From NCBI RefSeq assembly GCF_000383575.1, contig NZ_KB911579.1:5045424-5109423 (forward strand): a stretch of 64,000 nucleotides of DNA. Direction: 5' to 3'. This document shows, in pieces, positions 35,282-43,241 of the stretch. How positions within the stretch are numbered: position 1 is the stretch's first letter; the number at the start of each line of letters is the position of its first letter. The notes under the pieces are model-generated. The model had not been told where the DNA came from. It searched no databases and was given only the letters and a program-made list of their open reading frames with translations. The translations under genes and the position numbers were made by a program. Origin of the DNA: Salinispora oceanensis (lineage in GTDB: Bacteria; Actinomycetota; Actinomycetes; Mycobacteriales; Micromonosporaceae).

Positions 35282-36140
35282 AGGCCACCGCCCGACGATC
35301 CAAGCCGCGTTCGGTGACAAGATGACGACGGAGGGTACGGATGACGCCCGCCTCACCCGCCAACCAGGTGTAGAGCGGGACCGGGAGAACGGCGCTGGGC
35401 ACCTCCCAGAGGAGCTCCGCGTCCAGGTTGATCTCCGCGACCGGCGCCCCGACCGACGGGCCGGACATCAGCTCCGCGGCCGCGGCCGACACGGCCGGCA
35501 CGAGTCGGGCGCCATGCGGGTGCCCGCCCCGGGCCAGCCAGCGCACCGCCACCCCGGGTGGCGCCGCCACCGGCTGCACGTCGTCGACCTCGGGCACCTC
35601 CAGCAGCACCCGACCACGGGCGGTGACCGGGAGCCGCTCCAGGATGGAACAGATCGCCGGCACCGCCGTCTCGTCGCCGGCGAGCAGAAGCTTCGCGGCG
35701 GCCGGTGGCCGGAACTCGACACCGCCGTGTTCACCGTCGTAGCCCGCATCCGGGCCGACAATCACGATCTGGTCCCCGGGCCGCACCCGGCGCGCCCAGC
35801 GGGTCGCCGGCCCGCCGTCACCGTGCAGAACGAGGTCAACATCGACCTCGGAGAGCTCGGGGCGCGCGGCGCGGACGGTGTAGGTGCGGATCGGATTGCG
35901 CTGGCACTCCGGCAGTGCACGCCAGCGGGCATACCAGTCCGGCCCCTCCGGCAACCCGGCTCCCCGTTCACCCGGCAGCGGGAATGCGAGCTTGACGCGC
36001 TGGTCGTAGCCGTTGTCGGCGAACCGGTCCAGGTCCGGGCCGGTGAAGGTAACCCGCACAAACGACGGGCTGAGCCGGCGCACGGCGCGAACCTCGACGG
36101 TGAACAGCCGCCAGGGCGCAACGGGCAGGGTCTGAGTCAT
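35241..36140 (-). CDS. Siderophore-interacting FAD reductase
   Basis: 299 aa SIP-family protein. FAD-binding RTYTVRAA near residue 97, NAD(P)H loop KLLLAGDETAVPAICSIL, and the C-terminal YTWLAGEAGVIRTLRRHLV ... VAFMGYWRLG are characteristic. It should reduce ferric ferrioxamine in the cytosol to free iron. An iron box is in its promoter. Its last 41 bp overlap the convergent fusion gene, so heavy expression of one may disturb the other. Confidence 0.93.
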   Translation of the reverse strand: MTQTLPVAPWRLFTVEVRAVRRLSPSFVRVTFTGPDLDRFADNGYDQRVKLAFPLPGERGAGLPEGPDWYARWRALPECQRNPIRTYTVRAARPELSEVDVDLVLHGDGGPATRWARRVRPGDQIVIVGPDAGYDGEHGGVEFRPPAAAKLLLAGDETAVPAICSILERLPVTARGRVLLEVPEVDDVQPVAAPPGVAVRWLARGGHPHGARLVPAVSAAAAELMSGPSVGAPVAEINLDAELLWEVPSAVLPVPLYTWLAGEAGVIRTLRRHLVTERGLDRRAVAFMGYWRLGRPDPA

Positions 36141-36192
36141 GATGCCTTCCGGGTCGGACGTGGGAACCGGTCCCGCGCCGCACTCGACCCAG

Positions 36193-36222
36193 TTAGGTTA
36201 GCCTTACCTTGACCGCTGTCAA
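36193..36222 (-). promoter_or_regulatory. Iron-box promoter of the siderophore reductase gene
   Basis: TTAGGTTAGCCTTACCTTG (36193-36211) matches 15 of 19 positions of the IdeR/DmdR consensus. On minus, -35 TTGACA (36217-36222) is 16 nt from -10 TAACCT (36195-36200), which the box covers. The architecture and the CTGTCAAGT flank are the same as at the binding-lipoprotein promoter near 20131-20158, so both should respond to iron together. Confidence 0.82.
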
Positions 36223-36396
36223 GTGGAGATCGACGCAGTCGAACGGCTCGACCGGCCGACAGTTCGCCATCACTGCCCCAAGGGCGGGGCAGGTCTTCAG
36301 CCCACACCACGACGGCGGTAGCGTGTCGCCACACCGTTGCCCGTGGGGTGGCCCCTGCCCCGGCGTGGCGCTAGCGATCGTACGGAGGATGCAGCC

Positions 36397-37887
36397 ATGT
36401 CCCACGGCGACGAGTCGTTCGCGGCCAGCGACTACAAGGTGTCGCGGCCGGCTTTCGACGTCACCATGCGCGGCTTCGACAAACGGCAGGTGGAGCGGCA
36501 CCTTGACCAGCTCGACGGCGAGCTGCTCCGGGCCGTGACCGACCGCAACCAGGCACACGCCCGAGCCGAGGCACTGACGGCCCAGCTCGCCGGCCTGGAG
36601 ACGGAGGTCGCCGAACTACGCGAGCGGCCGGCCCGGGTCGACCGCGCCGCGTTCCGCGATCTGGGACCGATGGTCGAAGAAATCCTGGCGCTGGCCGAAC
36701 GGCAGGCCGACGTGATCGGTGAGGCGGCCGGACAGCGGGCAGCCGAGCTCACGGCGGAGGCGGAGCGGACGCTCACTGACGCCCAGGAACAGGCGGCCAG
36801 CACGATGCGCGACTTCGAAACGGAGTTGACTGCCCGGCGCACCGAACAGGAGCAGGTGGACGAGGAGCGGCGGGCCGCCGCCCAGGCCGAGTTGGCCGAG
36901 ATCCGCGCCGCCGCCGACCAACTGCGGGAGGCGGGCGAGGCCGCCCACGAGCGGGCCCGGCAGGAGGCGATCCAGGTTGACGAGCAGAGTGCCCAGCGGA
37001 TCGAGCAGGCCCGGGCCGAGGCCGAGGCGTTCCTCAGCTCCGCCCGCACCCAGATCCAGCAGGAGGTGCAGGCGGCCCGGACCCGAACCCAGGAGGAGCT
37101 GACCCGCTGGCAGTCCACTGTGGAAAGGGAGCTGACCGACAAGCGTTCCGGCGCCGAGCAGGAGCTGACCGAGCAGCGAGCCACCGCCGAACGGGAACTC
37201 GCGGCCCAACGCACCGCCGCCGAGCAGGAGATCACCGCGCTCATCGCCGAGGCGCAGGAGTACGCCGCGAAGGTACGCCAGCGAATCGACGAACAGGCCG
37301 CCAGCCACCAGCAGCAGCTCGCCGCGGTGCAGCAGGACATCCGAGACCGCCGGGAGGGGCTCGGCCGGCTCCAGTCCGAGCTGGAGGCCGGCCAGCAGCA
37401 ACTCGCGCAGGTCCGCCAGGACGGCAACGCCATCGACCAGGAGCTGATCAAGCAGCAGCAACGACTCAGCACGACCCGCCGGGAGCTCGCCGACGAGCTG
37501 CACCGGCTGGAGGAGGCGCGGCGCGCGGCCGACTACGCCGACCAACACGCCAAGGAGGTCAGGTCGCGGGTCAAGCGTGAGGCGAAGCGGGTGGCCGACC
37601 TGGCCGCGGCGGCGGTCATGGCAGCCGCGACGGGCGGTGCCGCGACCGCGGAGTACCCGCAGGTAGTCGCCCGCAACGTCCCCGCCGGCGGCGACGCACC
37701 AACACCAGCACCCAGTCAGCCGCACAACTCGGCCGACGGCCAGCAGCCAGAACAGCCGGACGAGGACACTGGTGGCGCGGCCGGCGACGTCGGGCACAAC
37801 GGCGAGACATCGGAGCTGCCCGGCGCCGCCTCGGTACACCGCGACGAGCCGACCCTGCCCGGCGAGACGGTACCGGTCGCCGGCTGA
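36397..37887 (+). CDS. DivIVA-like long coiled-coil protein
   Basis: 496 aa from the ATG at 36397 (GGAGG upstream). Residues about 15-45 hold a DivIVA-type motif (SRPAFDVTMRGFDKRQVERH). Residues about 55-400 are almost unbroken heptad coiled coil rich in Glu, Ala, Gln and Arg with repeated AERELxxQRxxAEQE units. An Ala-rich patch and an acidic, Pro-rich tail follow. It resembles the Scy/FilP and DivIVA group that organises polar growth in filamentous actinomycetes. Transcribed alone. Confidence 0.8.
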   Translation: MSHGDESFAASDYKVSRPAFDVTMRGFDKRQVERHLDQLDGELLRAVTDRNQAHARAEALTAQLAGLETEVAELRERPARVDRAAFRDLGPMVEEILALAERQADVIGEAAGQRAAELTAEAERTLTDAQEQAASTMRDFETELTARRTEQEQVDEERRAAAQAELAEIRAAADQLREAGEAAHERARQEAIQVDEQSAQRIEQARAEAEAFLSSARTQIQQEVQAARTRTQEELTRWQSTVERELTDKRSGAEQELTEQRATAERELAAQRTAAEQEITALIAEAQEYAAKVRQRIDEQAASHQQQLAAVQQDIRDRREGLGRLQSELEAGQQQLAQVRQDGNAIDQELIKQQQRLSTTRRELADELHRLEEARRAADYADQHAKEVRSRVKREAKRVADLAAAAVMAAATGGAATAEYPQVVARNVPAGGDAPTPAPSQPHNSADGQQPEQPDEDTGGAAGDVGHNGETSELPGAASVHRDEPTLPGETVPVAG

Positions 37888-37930
37888 TCGCCACCGCTAC
37901 GTCGGTGCCGGACAGCTCGACCGCCACCGC

Positions 37931-38488
37931 TCAATCCGAGTCGGACAGCTCGGCGTAGTCGGCAGCGGTGAGCGGCCCCTCCGACAACGACCCATCCGCC
38001 CGGGGGACGCCCAGCGGCTCGCCGTCGCGCAGGAACGACACCGCGTCAACCTCCGGACGAGCGGTGAGGGTGCAGACGATCTGGCCGAAGGCGAAGACCT
38101 CGTCGCTCCGACCGGCGCCGTCCGCCACCGGCGGTACGTGCACCTCGGCCCGCGTCCCGGTGATGCGGATGCCGGCCACGGTGACCGCGCCGAAGAGCGC
38201 GGTGGCCAGCCCCTCGGCCCGCTCGGCCTCGTTCGGACCGGCCAGCAGGTGCTGCAAGTGCTGGTTGACCGTGGGCAACAGGTCGAGGCGACGGCGGACC
38301 AGGACCAGGCGGTCGTCACGGACGAAGTAGAGCGCCTCGGTGAACCGCCCGGCCGGGTCGGAGACCGCCGTACCCGGGGTCGGGAACGGCCCGTACGGCG
38401 CCTCTACCGCCCGCGGCCCGTCGTCGGTGGGTACGCCGCAACCCGCCAGCAGCACCAGCAGCGCGGCCACCGCCAGGCGGGCGTTCAT
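37931..38488 (-). CDS. GerMN-domain lipoprotein of a two-component locus
   Basis: 185 aa. Signal with lipobox LLAGC (Cys17). Residues about 45-165 form a GerMN/LpqB-like domain (FVRDDRLVLVRRRLD, HLLAGPNEAERAEGLATALF, DEVFAFGQIVCTLTARPEVD). ATG overlaps the kinase stop by 4 bp. As with MtrAB-LpqB, it probably sits outside the membrane and tunes the sensor kinase encoded just upstream. Confidence 0.87.
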   Translation of the reverse strand: MNARLAVAALLVLLAGCGVPTDDGPRAVEAPYGPFPTPGTAVSDPAGRFTEALYFVRDDRLVLVRRRLDLLPTVNQHLQHLLAGPNEAERAEGLATALFGAVTVAGIRITGTRAEVHVPPVADGAGRSDEVFAFGQIVCTLTARPEVDAVSFLRDGEPLGVPRADGSLSEGPLTAADYAELSDSD

Positions 38489-39837
38489 TCCATGCTCCCG
38501 GGCAGCTCCACCCGAAACCGCGCCCCGCCCCCGGGTCGGTCGGCGACCGTCGCGTCTCCGCCGTGGGCGGTGGCGTGCTGCGCGACGATCGCCAAGCCGA
38601 GCCCGGTGCCATCGGTGCCCCCGCGGGCGCGGGCGGCACGGCTGCGAACGAAACGATCGAAGATCACTGCCCGGTCGGCCACCGGTACGCCCGGACCGGC
38701 GTCGTCCACCTCAACGACGCCGGTGGTGCCGACGGCCGACAGCCGGATGGCGACCGGGCCACCGCCGTAGCGGACCGCGTTCTCGAGCAGGTTGACCAGC
38801 AGCTGCTCGGTACGCCGCCGGTCCACCCGCCACTCCGTCGGCGTGCCGGGTTCGGGCCGCACCAGGGTCTCCGGCCATCCCCGGCTCTGGCACACCTCAC
38901 CGGCGAGCGCGACGATGTCCACCGACTCCCGCTGGGCGGGCTGGTCGGTACGGGCCAGCTCCAGGAGATCGTTGACCAGTTGCTGGAACCGGCCGATCTC
39001 GTCGGCCACCAGCCCCGCCGCGGTCGCGGTCCGTTCGTCGTGGTGTCCCCGCCGACGGGTCAGCACGCTCGCGGCGGCGTAGAGGGTCTGCAACGGCGAG
39101 CGCAGCTCGTGGCTCACGTCGGCAGCGAAGCGCCGGTCTCGCTCGATCCGTCTGGCCAGCTGGTCAACCATATCGTTGAAGGAGGTCGACAGGCGGGTCA
39201 GATCCGGGTCCGTCGCCGGCGCCAGCCGGGTCGTGAAGTCGCCGGCGGAGATCCGCTCGGCGGCGTCCGCGACGGCGGTCAACGGACGCAGACTGTGCCG
39301 GGTCGCATACCAGCCGAAGGCGGCGCCGGAGCCGGCCACCATGATCGCCACGGCGGTCAACGCCAGCGCGAGAACCTGAAAGGTCTCCTCCAACTCCCGT
39401 AGGGAGGTCAGCTCGTAGTAGCTGGCGCCGTCGGGCAGGGGTACCCCGACCAGCAGTGTCGCCTGCCCGGCCAACCGGACCCGCTGCACCCCGGGCTGTC
39501 CGGCCCGGACCTGCCGCTGCAGGGCCGCCGGCACACTCGTCGCCGCCGTCTCGGCGGTACGCCCGTACCAGGAGCCGTCGAGGTGGAGCAGGGGTCGCCG
39601 GGAGCTGCCGGTGTCCAACGAGCGAAGCACTTCGACGACATCGGGCTCGTCAGTGTTCAACCCGATGCGTACGACGCCCGCGTCGAAGTAGGCGGCCCGT
39701 ACGGCCGTGCGTTCCCGCTCATCGAGCAGACTGCGCCGGGTCAGGTCATAGGAGATCAACGCCATCGAGGCGGCCAGCAACGCGGCGCCGACGGCGAACC
39801 CGGCCGTCACTCGCGCGCGGAGCCCAAGATGTCTCAT
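38485..39837 (-). CDS. Sensor histidine kinase (MtrB-like)
   Basis: 450 aa. Two membrane helices (about 10-30 and 155-178) enclose an extracytoplasmic sensor; a HAMP domain follows (TRHSLRPLTAVADAAERISA). The phospho-accepting His is in FAADVSHELRSPLQTL. The ATPase part has NLLENAVRYGGG, VDDAGPGVP and GTGLGLAIVAQHATAHGG. Operon order is regulator, kinase, lipoprotein, with 4-bp overlaps. Confidence 0.93.
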   Translation of the reverse strand: MRHLGLRARVTAGFAVGAALLAASMALISYDLTRRSLLDERERTAVRAAYFDAGVVRIGLNTDEPDVVEVLRSLDTGSSRRPLLHLDGSWYGRTAETAATSVPAALQRQVRAGQPGVQRVRLAGQATLLVGVPLPDGASYYELTSLRELEETFQVLALALTAVAIMVAGSGAAFGWYATRHSLRPLTAVADAAERISAGDFTTRLAPATDPDLTRLSTSFNDMVDQLARRIERDRRFAADVSHELRSPLQTLYAAASVLTRRRGHHDERTATAAGLVADEIGRFQQLVNDLLELARTDQPAQRESVDIVALAGEVCQSRGWPETLVRPEPGTPTEWRVDRRRTEQLLVNLLENAVRYGGGPVAIRLSAVGTTGVVEVDDAGPGVPVADRAVIFDRFVRSRAARARGGTDGTGLGLAIVAQHATAHGGDATVADRPGGGARFRVELPGSME

Positions 39838-40508
39838 CGCTGCAGCTTGTAGCCGAGGCCACGGAGCGTAACCAGGTGTCGCGGGTTACCCGGTTCCGCC
39901 TCGATCTTCTGGCGCAGGCGCCCGACGTGCACGTCCACCAGGCGCTCGTCGCCACTGTCGTATCCCCATACCCGCTGCAGCAACTGCTGCCGGGACAGCA
40001 CCCGCCCGGCGTGCTCGGCCAGCTCGCAGAGGAGCCGGAACTCGGTGCGGGTCAACGGCACCGGCTCGCCGGCACGACGCACCTCCCCCGCCTCCGCGCT
40101 GATTTCCAGGTCGCCGATAACCTGCACCGCGAGCGGGGTAGCCACCGCCCGGGCGCGCCGTCGCAGCGCCCGCAGCCGGGCGGACAACTCCTTGATCGCG
40201 ACCGGTTTGACCACGTAGTCGTCGGCACCGGCCTCCAACGCGGCGACGATGTCGTGGGTGTCGTCCCGGGCGCTGACGACCACGATCGGGACATCGTCGT
40301 CGCGGCGCAGCTGGCGGATCCCCTCAAACCCATCGATACCGGGCAGCATCAGGTCGAACAGTACGTTGTCGGCCGGATCGGACCGCTGCATCCGCAGCCC
40401 CTCCTCGGCGGTCGCCGCCCCCCGCGCGGTGTAGCCCTCCTCCTCCAGAGCGAGCAGCAGCGCCAACCGGATCCGGTCGTCGTCCTCGATCACCAGTACC
40501 GCGGTCAT
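39834..40508 (-). CDS. OmpR-family response regulator
   Basis: 224 aa from the ATG at 40508. Receiver domain with the acidic pocket (VIEDDD), phospho-acceptor Asp52 in LFDLMLPG, VVVSARDD and the switch Lys in DYVVKPV. Winged helix in the C-terminal half (LTRTEFRLLCELAEHAGRVL, RLVDVHVGRLRQKIE). First gene of the two-component operon. Targets are unknown. Confidence 0.93.
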   Translation of the reverse strand: MTAVLVIEDDDRIRLALLLALEEEGYTARGAATAEEGLRMQRSDPADNVLFDLMLPGIDGFEGIRQLRRDDDVPIVVVSARDDTHDIVAALEAGADDYVVKPVAIKELSARLRALRRRARAVATPLAVQVIGDLEISAEAGEVRRAGEPVPLTRTEFRLLCELAEHAGRVLSRQQLLQRVWGYDSGDERLVDVHVGRLRQKIEAEPGNPRHLVTLRGLGYKLQR

Positions 40509-40681
40509 TACGGCATCATCCCCGGCGTCCCGGCGACCACCCACTCCGGGGCAGCCGACAGATTTGTCATCTGACTGTCATCCAACTGCACCGGCCGCTA
40601 CACGACCCGCTTAGAGGGTGAGAGGCGTGTCGGGCCGTTCGTCGCGCCAACTGGCCCCCGTCCCACCGAGAGGAGGCAGCA

Positions 40682-41026
40682 GTGACCGGCAACGCCCTCA
40701 TCCACGCCCTCGTCATCGGCGCCTCCGTCGGCTTGCTCGGACGGTTCGTTCTCCCGGGCCGGGACGCCGCCCCGGCGTGGCTGGCCATCGCCGTAGGTCT
40801 CGGCGCCGCCCTGCTCGGCACCATCATCGCCCGAGTCGCTGGCGTCGATGTCGCCGCTCCCTCCGTGCTGCGGCTGGCCGTGCAGGCCGGCTTCGCCGGC
40901 GCCGCGGTTACCCTCGCGGTCGTGACGGCGCGACACACGCCAGGGCCGACCAGGCGGTCCAGCCGCCGGTTGCGGGCCACCGGCGACCCCTCGACGCCAG
41001 CGGACCAGGAAGGGAACCGACCATGA
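40682..41026 (+). CDS. Small membrane protein, GlsB/YeaQ-like
   Basis: 114 aa with three membrane helices (about 5-22, 32-52, 63-84) and a basic, disordered tail. The short glycine-rich loops resemble GlsB/YeaQ/YmgE stress-induced membrane proteins; the match is moderate. GTG at 40682 is preceded by AGGAGG. Its stop overlaps the STAS gene start by 4 bp. Confidence 0.65.
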   Translation: MTGNALIHALVIGASVGLLGRFVLPGRDAAPAWLAIAVGLGAALLGTIIARVAGVDVAAPSVLRLAVQAGFAGAAVTLAVVTARHTPGPTRRSSRRLRATGDPSTPADQEGNRP

Positions 41027-41550
41027 CCGTCGTGCCAGACGACAACATGATGACCCTGATCTGCGATGGTTGCGGAGAGACCGCCGCCAGCACGGCCGTC
41101 GTACTACCCGACGACGAAGTGGTCTGGACACTCGTATCCGAGCATGGCTGGAGCGGGTCTCCGTTCGCCACCGGTCCCCACCGATGCGCCGGATGCACCC
41201 CACCCCCACCCGGCCGAGGCGTCCCCGTCCAGCCGCTCGGGGATCCCGACCACGACGAGGTCACCGAGGCCGCCACGACGGCGGATCCGCTCCGCACCGC
41301 GCTGAGCGATGCCACCGAGCACGAGGGGCGCGTCATCGTTGACCTCTCCGCCGTTGAGCAGATCGACTCCGTCGGCCTCGGTTTGCTCGTCCGAGCCCGA
41401 CAGGAGGCTCGTCAGCGCGGCGCGGAGCTGTGCCTCCACGCGCCCTCCCGGTTCGTGTTGACCGTGCTACACACGATGCGCCTGGACACCGCCTTCCCCG
41501 TCGTCACCGACCAACCAGACACAGCGAACGAACCCAAGGTGCTGGTGTGA
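41023..41550 (+). CDS. Zn-ribbon-like N-terminus fused to a STAS domain
   Basis: 175 aa. Residues 1-60 have two Cys pairs (CDGCGE and CAGC) that could hold zinc. A Pro-rich linker follows. Residues about 85-165 are a STAS domain (EHEGRVIVDLSAVEQIDSVG, LGLLVRARQEARQRGAELCL) with the Ser of the IDS motif that anti-sigma kinases phosphorylate. Probably an anti-sigma-factor antagonist; no kinase or sigma gene is adjacent. The Zn-ribbon fusion is unusual. Confidence 0.8.
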   Translation: MTVVPDDNMMTLICDGCGETAASTAVVLPDDEVVWTLVSEHGWSGSPFATGPHRCAGCTPPPPGRGVPVQPLGDPDHDEVTEAATTADPLRTALSDATEHEGRVIVDLSAVEQIDSVGLGLLVRARQEARQRGAELCLHAPSRFVLTVLHTMRLDTAFPVVTDQPDTANEPKVLV

Positions 41551-41622
41551 ACAGCGGACGGTCGCCCCGCGACCCGCGACCGGCCGCGCCCCGCTGCCAG
41601 CTCCCGCGATGAGGACTGCCAT

Positions 41623-41922
41623 ATGGTCATGCCCTGGCCCTCGCCCGAAGACGACCCATTCCACCCGGCCTGGGACCCGCCAGCCCACCCCAACGAGGAC
41701 GCTCGGCTCGCCGCGATAGCCGCCCAACGGCTCAGCACCGATTGGACGACGCGCCGCCAGCAGATCACCGTGACCGTCCAGAATCGGGTGATTATCCTGG
41801 CCGGTATGACCGCCGACCTCGAAACCCGGCAGGTCGCGGGCGAGCTCGCATGGGACATCCCCGGGGTGGTTGACGTGTGCAACACCCTGCGGGTAGCGCA
41901 GCGTGGACGCCGGCAGCGCTGA
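41623..41922 (+). CDS. BON-domain protein
   Basis: 99 aa. ITVTVQNRVIILAGMTADLE TRQVAGEL and IPGVVDVCNTLRV form one BON domain, seen in osmotic-shock and membrane-associated proteins. No signal peptide. GAGGA lies upstream of the ATG at 41623; an ATG at 41629 is also possible. Follows the STAS gene by 72 bp and may belong to the same stress-related unit. Confidence 0.8.
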   Translation: MVMPWPSPEDDPFHPAWDPPAHPNEDARLAAIAAQRLSTDWTTRRQQITVTVQNRVIILAGMTADLETRQVAGELAWDIPGVVDVCNTLRVAQRGRRQR

Positions 41923-42277
41923 GCGTGAGCGACGAGGGCGAGCTGACCGTGGACGAACTGAAGCCGCTCTCAGGGTTTCCTGCCGTTGGCGAGGTACGGC
42001 CGGTCGGGCAAACCGGGCCGGTCGCCGCCTAGAGTGATATCGAGGGAACCATCCAGCACGTGTTCAGGGTGGACGTGTGCGGTCTAGCGAGTCGCCACTA
42101 CACCCCTCCTGACCTGCAGTTTTGTCGGATCTCAGCATCTTTTGGGCGACAGCTTTGCCGGGTGATATGACTGAGCTATCGGCAATCAATGACGCTCGTC
42201 GTCATCCCCTCCTCGCGCAGCGCCGGTCCGAGCGTGTCCCTGAGACCGGCTCGGCGAGTGACCTTTGAGGAGCTGCG
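41923..42277. other. Intergenic region without a supported gene
   Basis: 355 bp. A 35-codon frame (41925-42032) has no family signature. The part from about 42110 is unusually AT-rich for this genome (for example CAGTTTTGTCGG, ATCTTTTGGGCG), so a promoter for the following pair is likely here. No tRNA or clear hairpin was found. Confidence 0.5.
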
Positions 42278-42718
42278 GTGCGGAAAAAGCTGATCTGGCG
42301 GAATCGACGGCCCTTCGAGAACGCTGTCGTCTTCACCTCGCCCATGTGCGGCACGGTGATGCTCGTCCTGGGAGCGCCACCCTCGTTGGGGGTCGCCATG
42401 CCGCAGCCGATCCGCATCGGCTGGCAGCTGGGGCTGATCGTCGCCGGCCTGATCGGCATCGCCGGGCTGTTGTGGCCAGGCCGGTACGCCACCGGGCTCG
42501 GGCTGGAGCTGGCATCCATGCTGATGCTCGGCACTGTCACCAGCATGTACGCGATCACCATGGGGGTGGGTGGCGGTCTGGCGGCCGTCACCTCCGTCGG
42601 CTTCCTCACCGCGGTGGCGCTCGCTTCATGGTGGCGGGGCGGGGAGCTCTTACACGATCTGTACCGGCTGGTCGAGCCGCAACGCCCAGCCCCGGACCTG
42701 GCTGGTGAGTTCCCATGA
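42278..42718 (+). CDS. Small membrane protein, unknown
   Basis: 146 aa from the GTG at 42278, with GAGGAG upstream. A basic N-terminus (MRKKLIWRNRRPFENA) is followed by about four helices (residues 18-35, 46-67, 72-90, 96-118). Short membrane proteins of this sort followed by a Pro-rich/coiled-coil membrane protein occur near lysis modules of actinophages, but no lysin or other phage gene is present. Function unknown. Confidence 0.7.
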   Translation: MRKKLIWRNRRPFENAVVFTSPMCGTVMLVLGAPPSLGVAMPQPIRIGWQLGLIVAGLIGIAGLLWPGRYATGLGLELASMLMLGTVTSMYAITMGVGGGLAAVTSVGFLTAVALASWWRGGELLHDLYRLVEPQRPAPDLAGEFP

Positions 42719-43173
42719 CACCCCCGCCCCCGCCCCCACCTCCACCCGCGACCGACGCGGCAGCTGCCGCCCCACAGTGGCTCCAGGTCGTGCTGTCGGT
42801 ACTCGGCGTCCTGGGCGGCGCTGGCGGATTCGCGACCATCGCCGCGGTGGTGGTGAAGCGGGGAAAGTTCCGCGCCGAGGCGGCTGGCGTGATCACCGAT
42901 ACAGCGCTGACCCTGGTGCAGCCGATGCGGATCCGGATGGCCGAGTTGGAGGCCGAGGCGCAGACGATCCGGGAGCAGCTACGCGCCTCGAACGAGCGAA
43001 GCCGCCGACTCCAGGCCAGCATCGCCCACCTCCGCACCACACTGGACAGCTGGTACGCACTGATCTTCGCGCCGGACGCCTCCCTCCAGTCGATCCGGCA
43101 CGCAGTCCGCGAGGACCGCCGACGCACCCAAACGTCGGGCGAGGTCCGGGCCGAGCCGACCGGGGACCGGTAG
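42715..43173 (+). CDS. Membrane-anchored coiled-coil protein, unknown
   Basis: 152 aa. A run of nine prolines opens the protein, one helix (about 22-47, VVLSVLGVLGGAGGFATIAA) crosses the membrane, and a coiled coil follows (RMAELEAEAQTIREQLRASN). ATG overlaps the previous stop by 4 bp, so the pair acts together. Holin- or spanin-like roles can be imagined but are not supported by neighbours. Confidence 0.7.
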   Translation: MTPPPPPPPPPATDAAAAAPQWLQVVLSVLGVLGGAGGFATIAAVVVKRGKFRAEAAGVITDTALTLVQPMRIRMAELEAEAQTIREQLRASNERSRRLQASIAHLRTTLDSWYALIFAPDASLQSIRHAVREDRRRTQTSGEVRAEPTGDR

Positions 43174-43198
43174 CCGTACCGGCCGGGTTGGTCCCCGG
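43160..43198. terminator. Hairpin between convergent genes
   Basis: CCGGGGACC (43160-43168) pairs with GGTCCCCGG (43190-43198); within the loop CCGGTA and TACCGG can pair too. It overlaps the stop of the coiled-coil gene and stands before the convergent glpD stop. There is no T tract, as usual in such GC-rich terminators. Confidence 0.45.
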
Positions 43199-43241
43199 GG
43201 TTTCGCGCTCGCCACCGCGGGGGTCGGCGACGCGACGCCGT

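Noticed and set aside
41925..42032. 35-codon frame after the BON gene
   Set aside because: No ribosome site, no similarity and weak coding bias.
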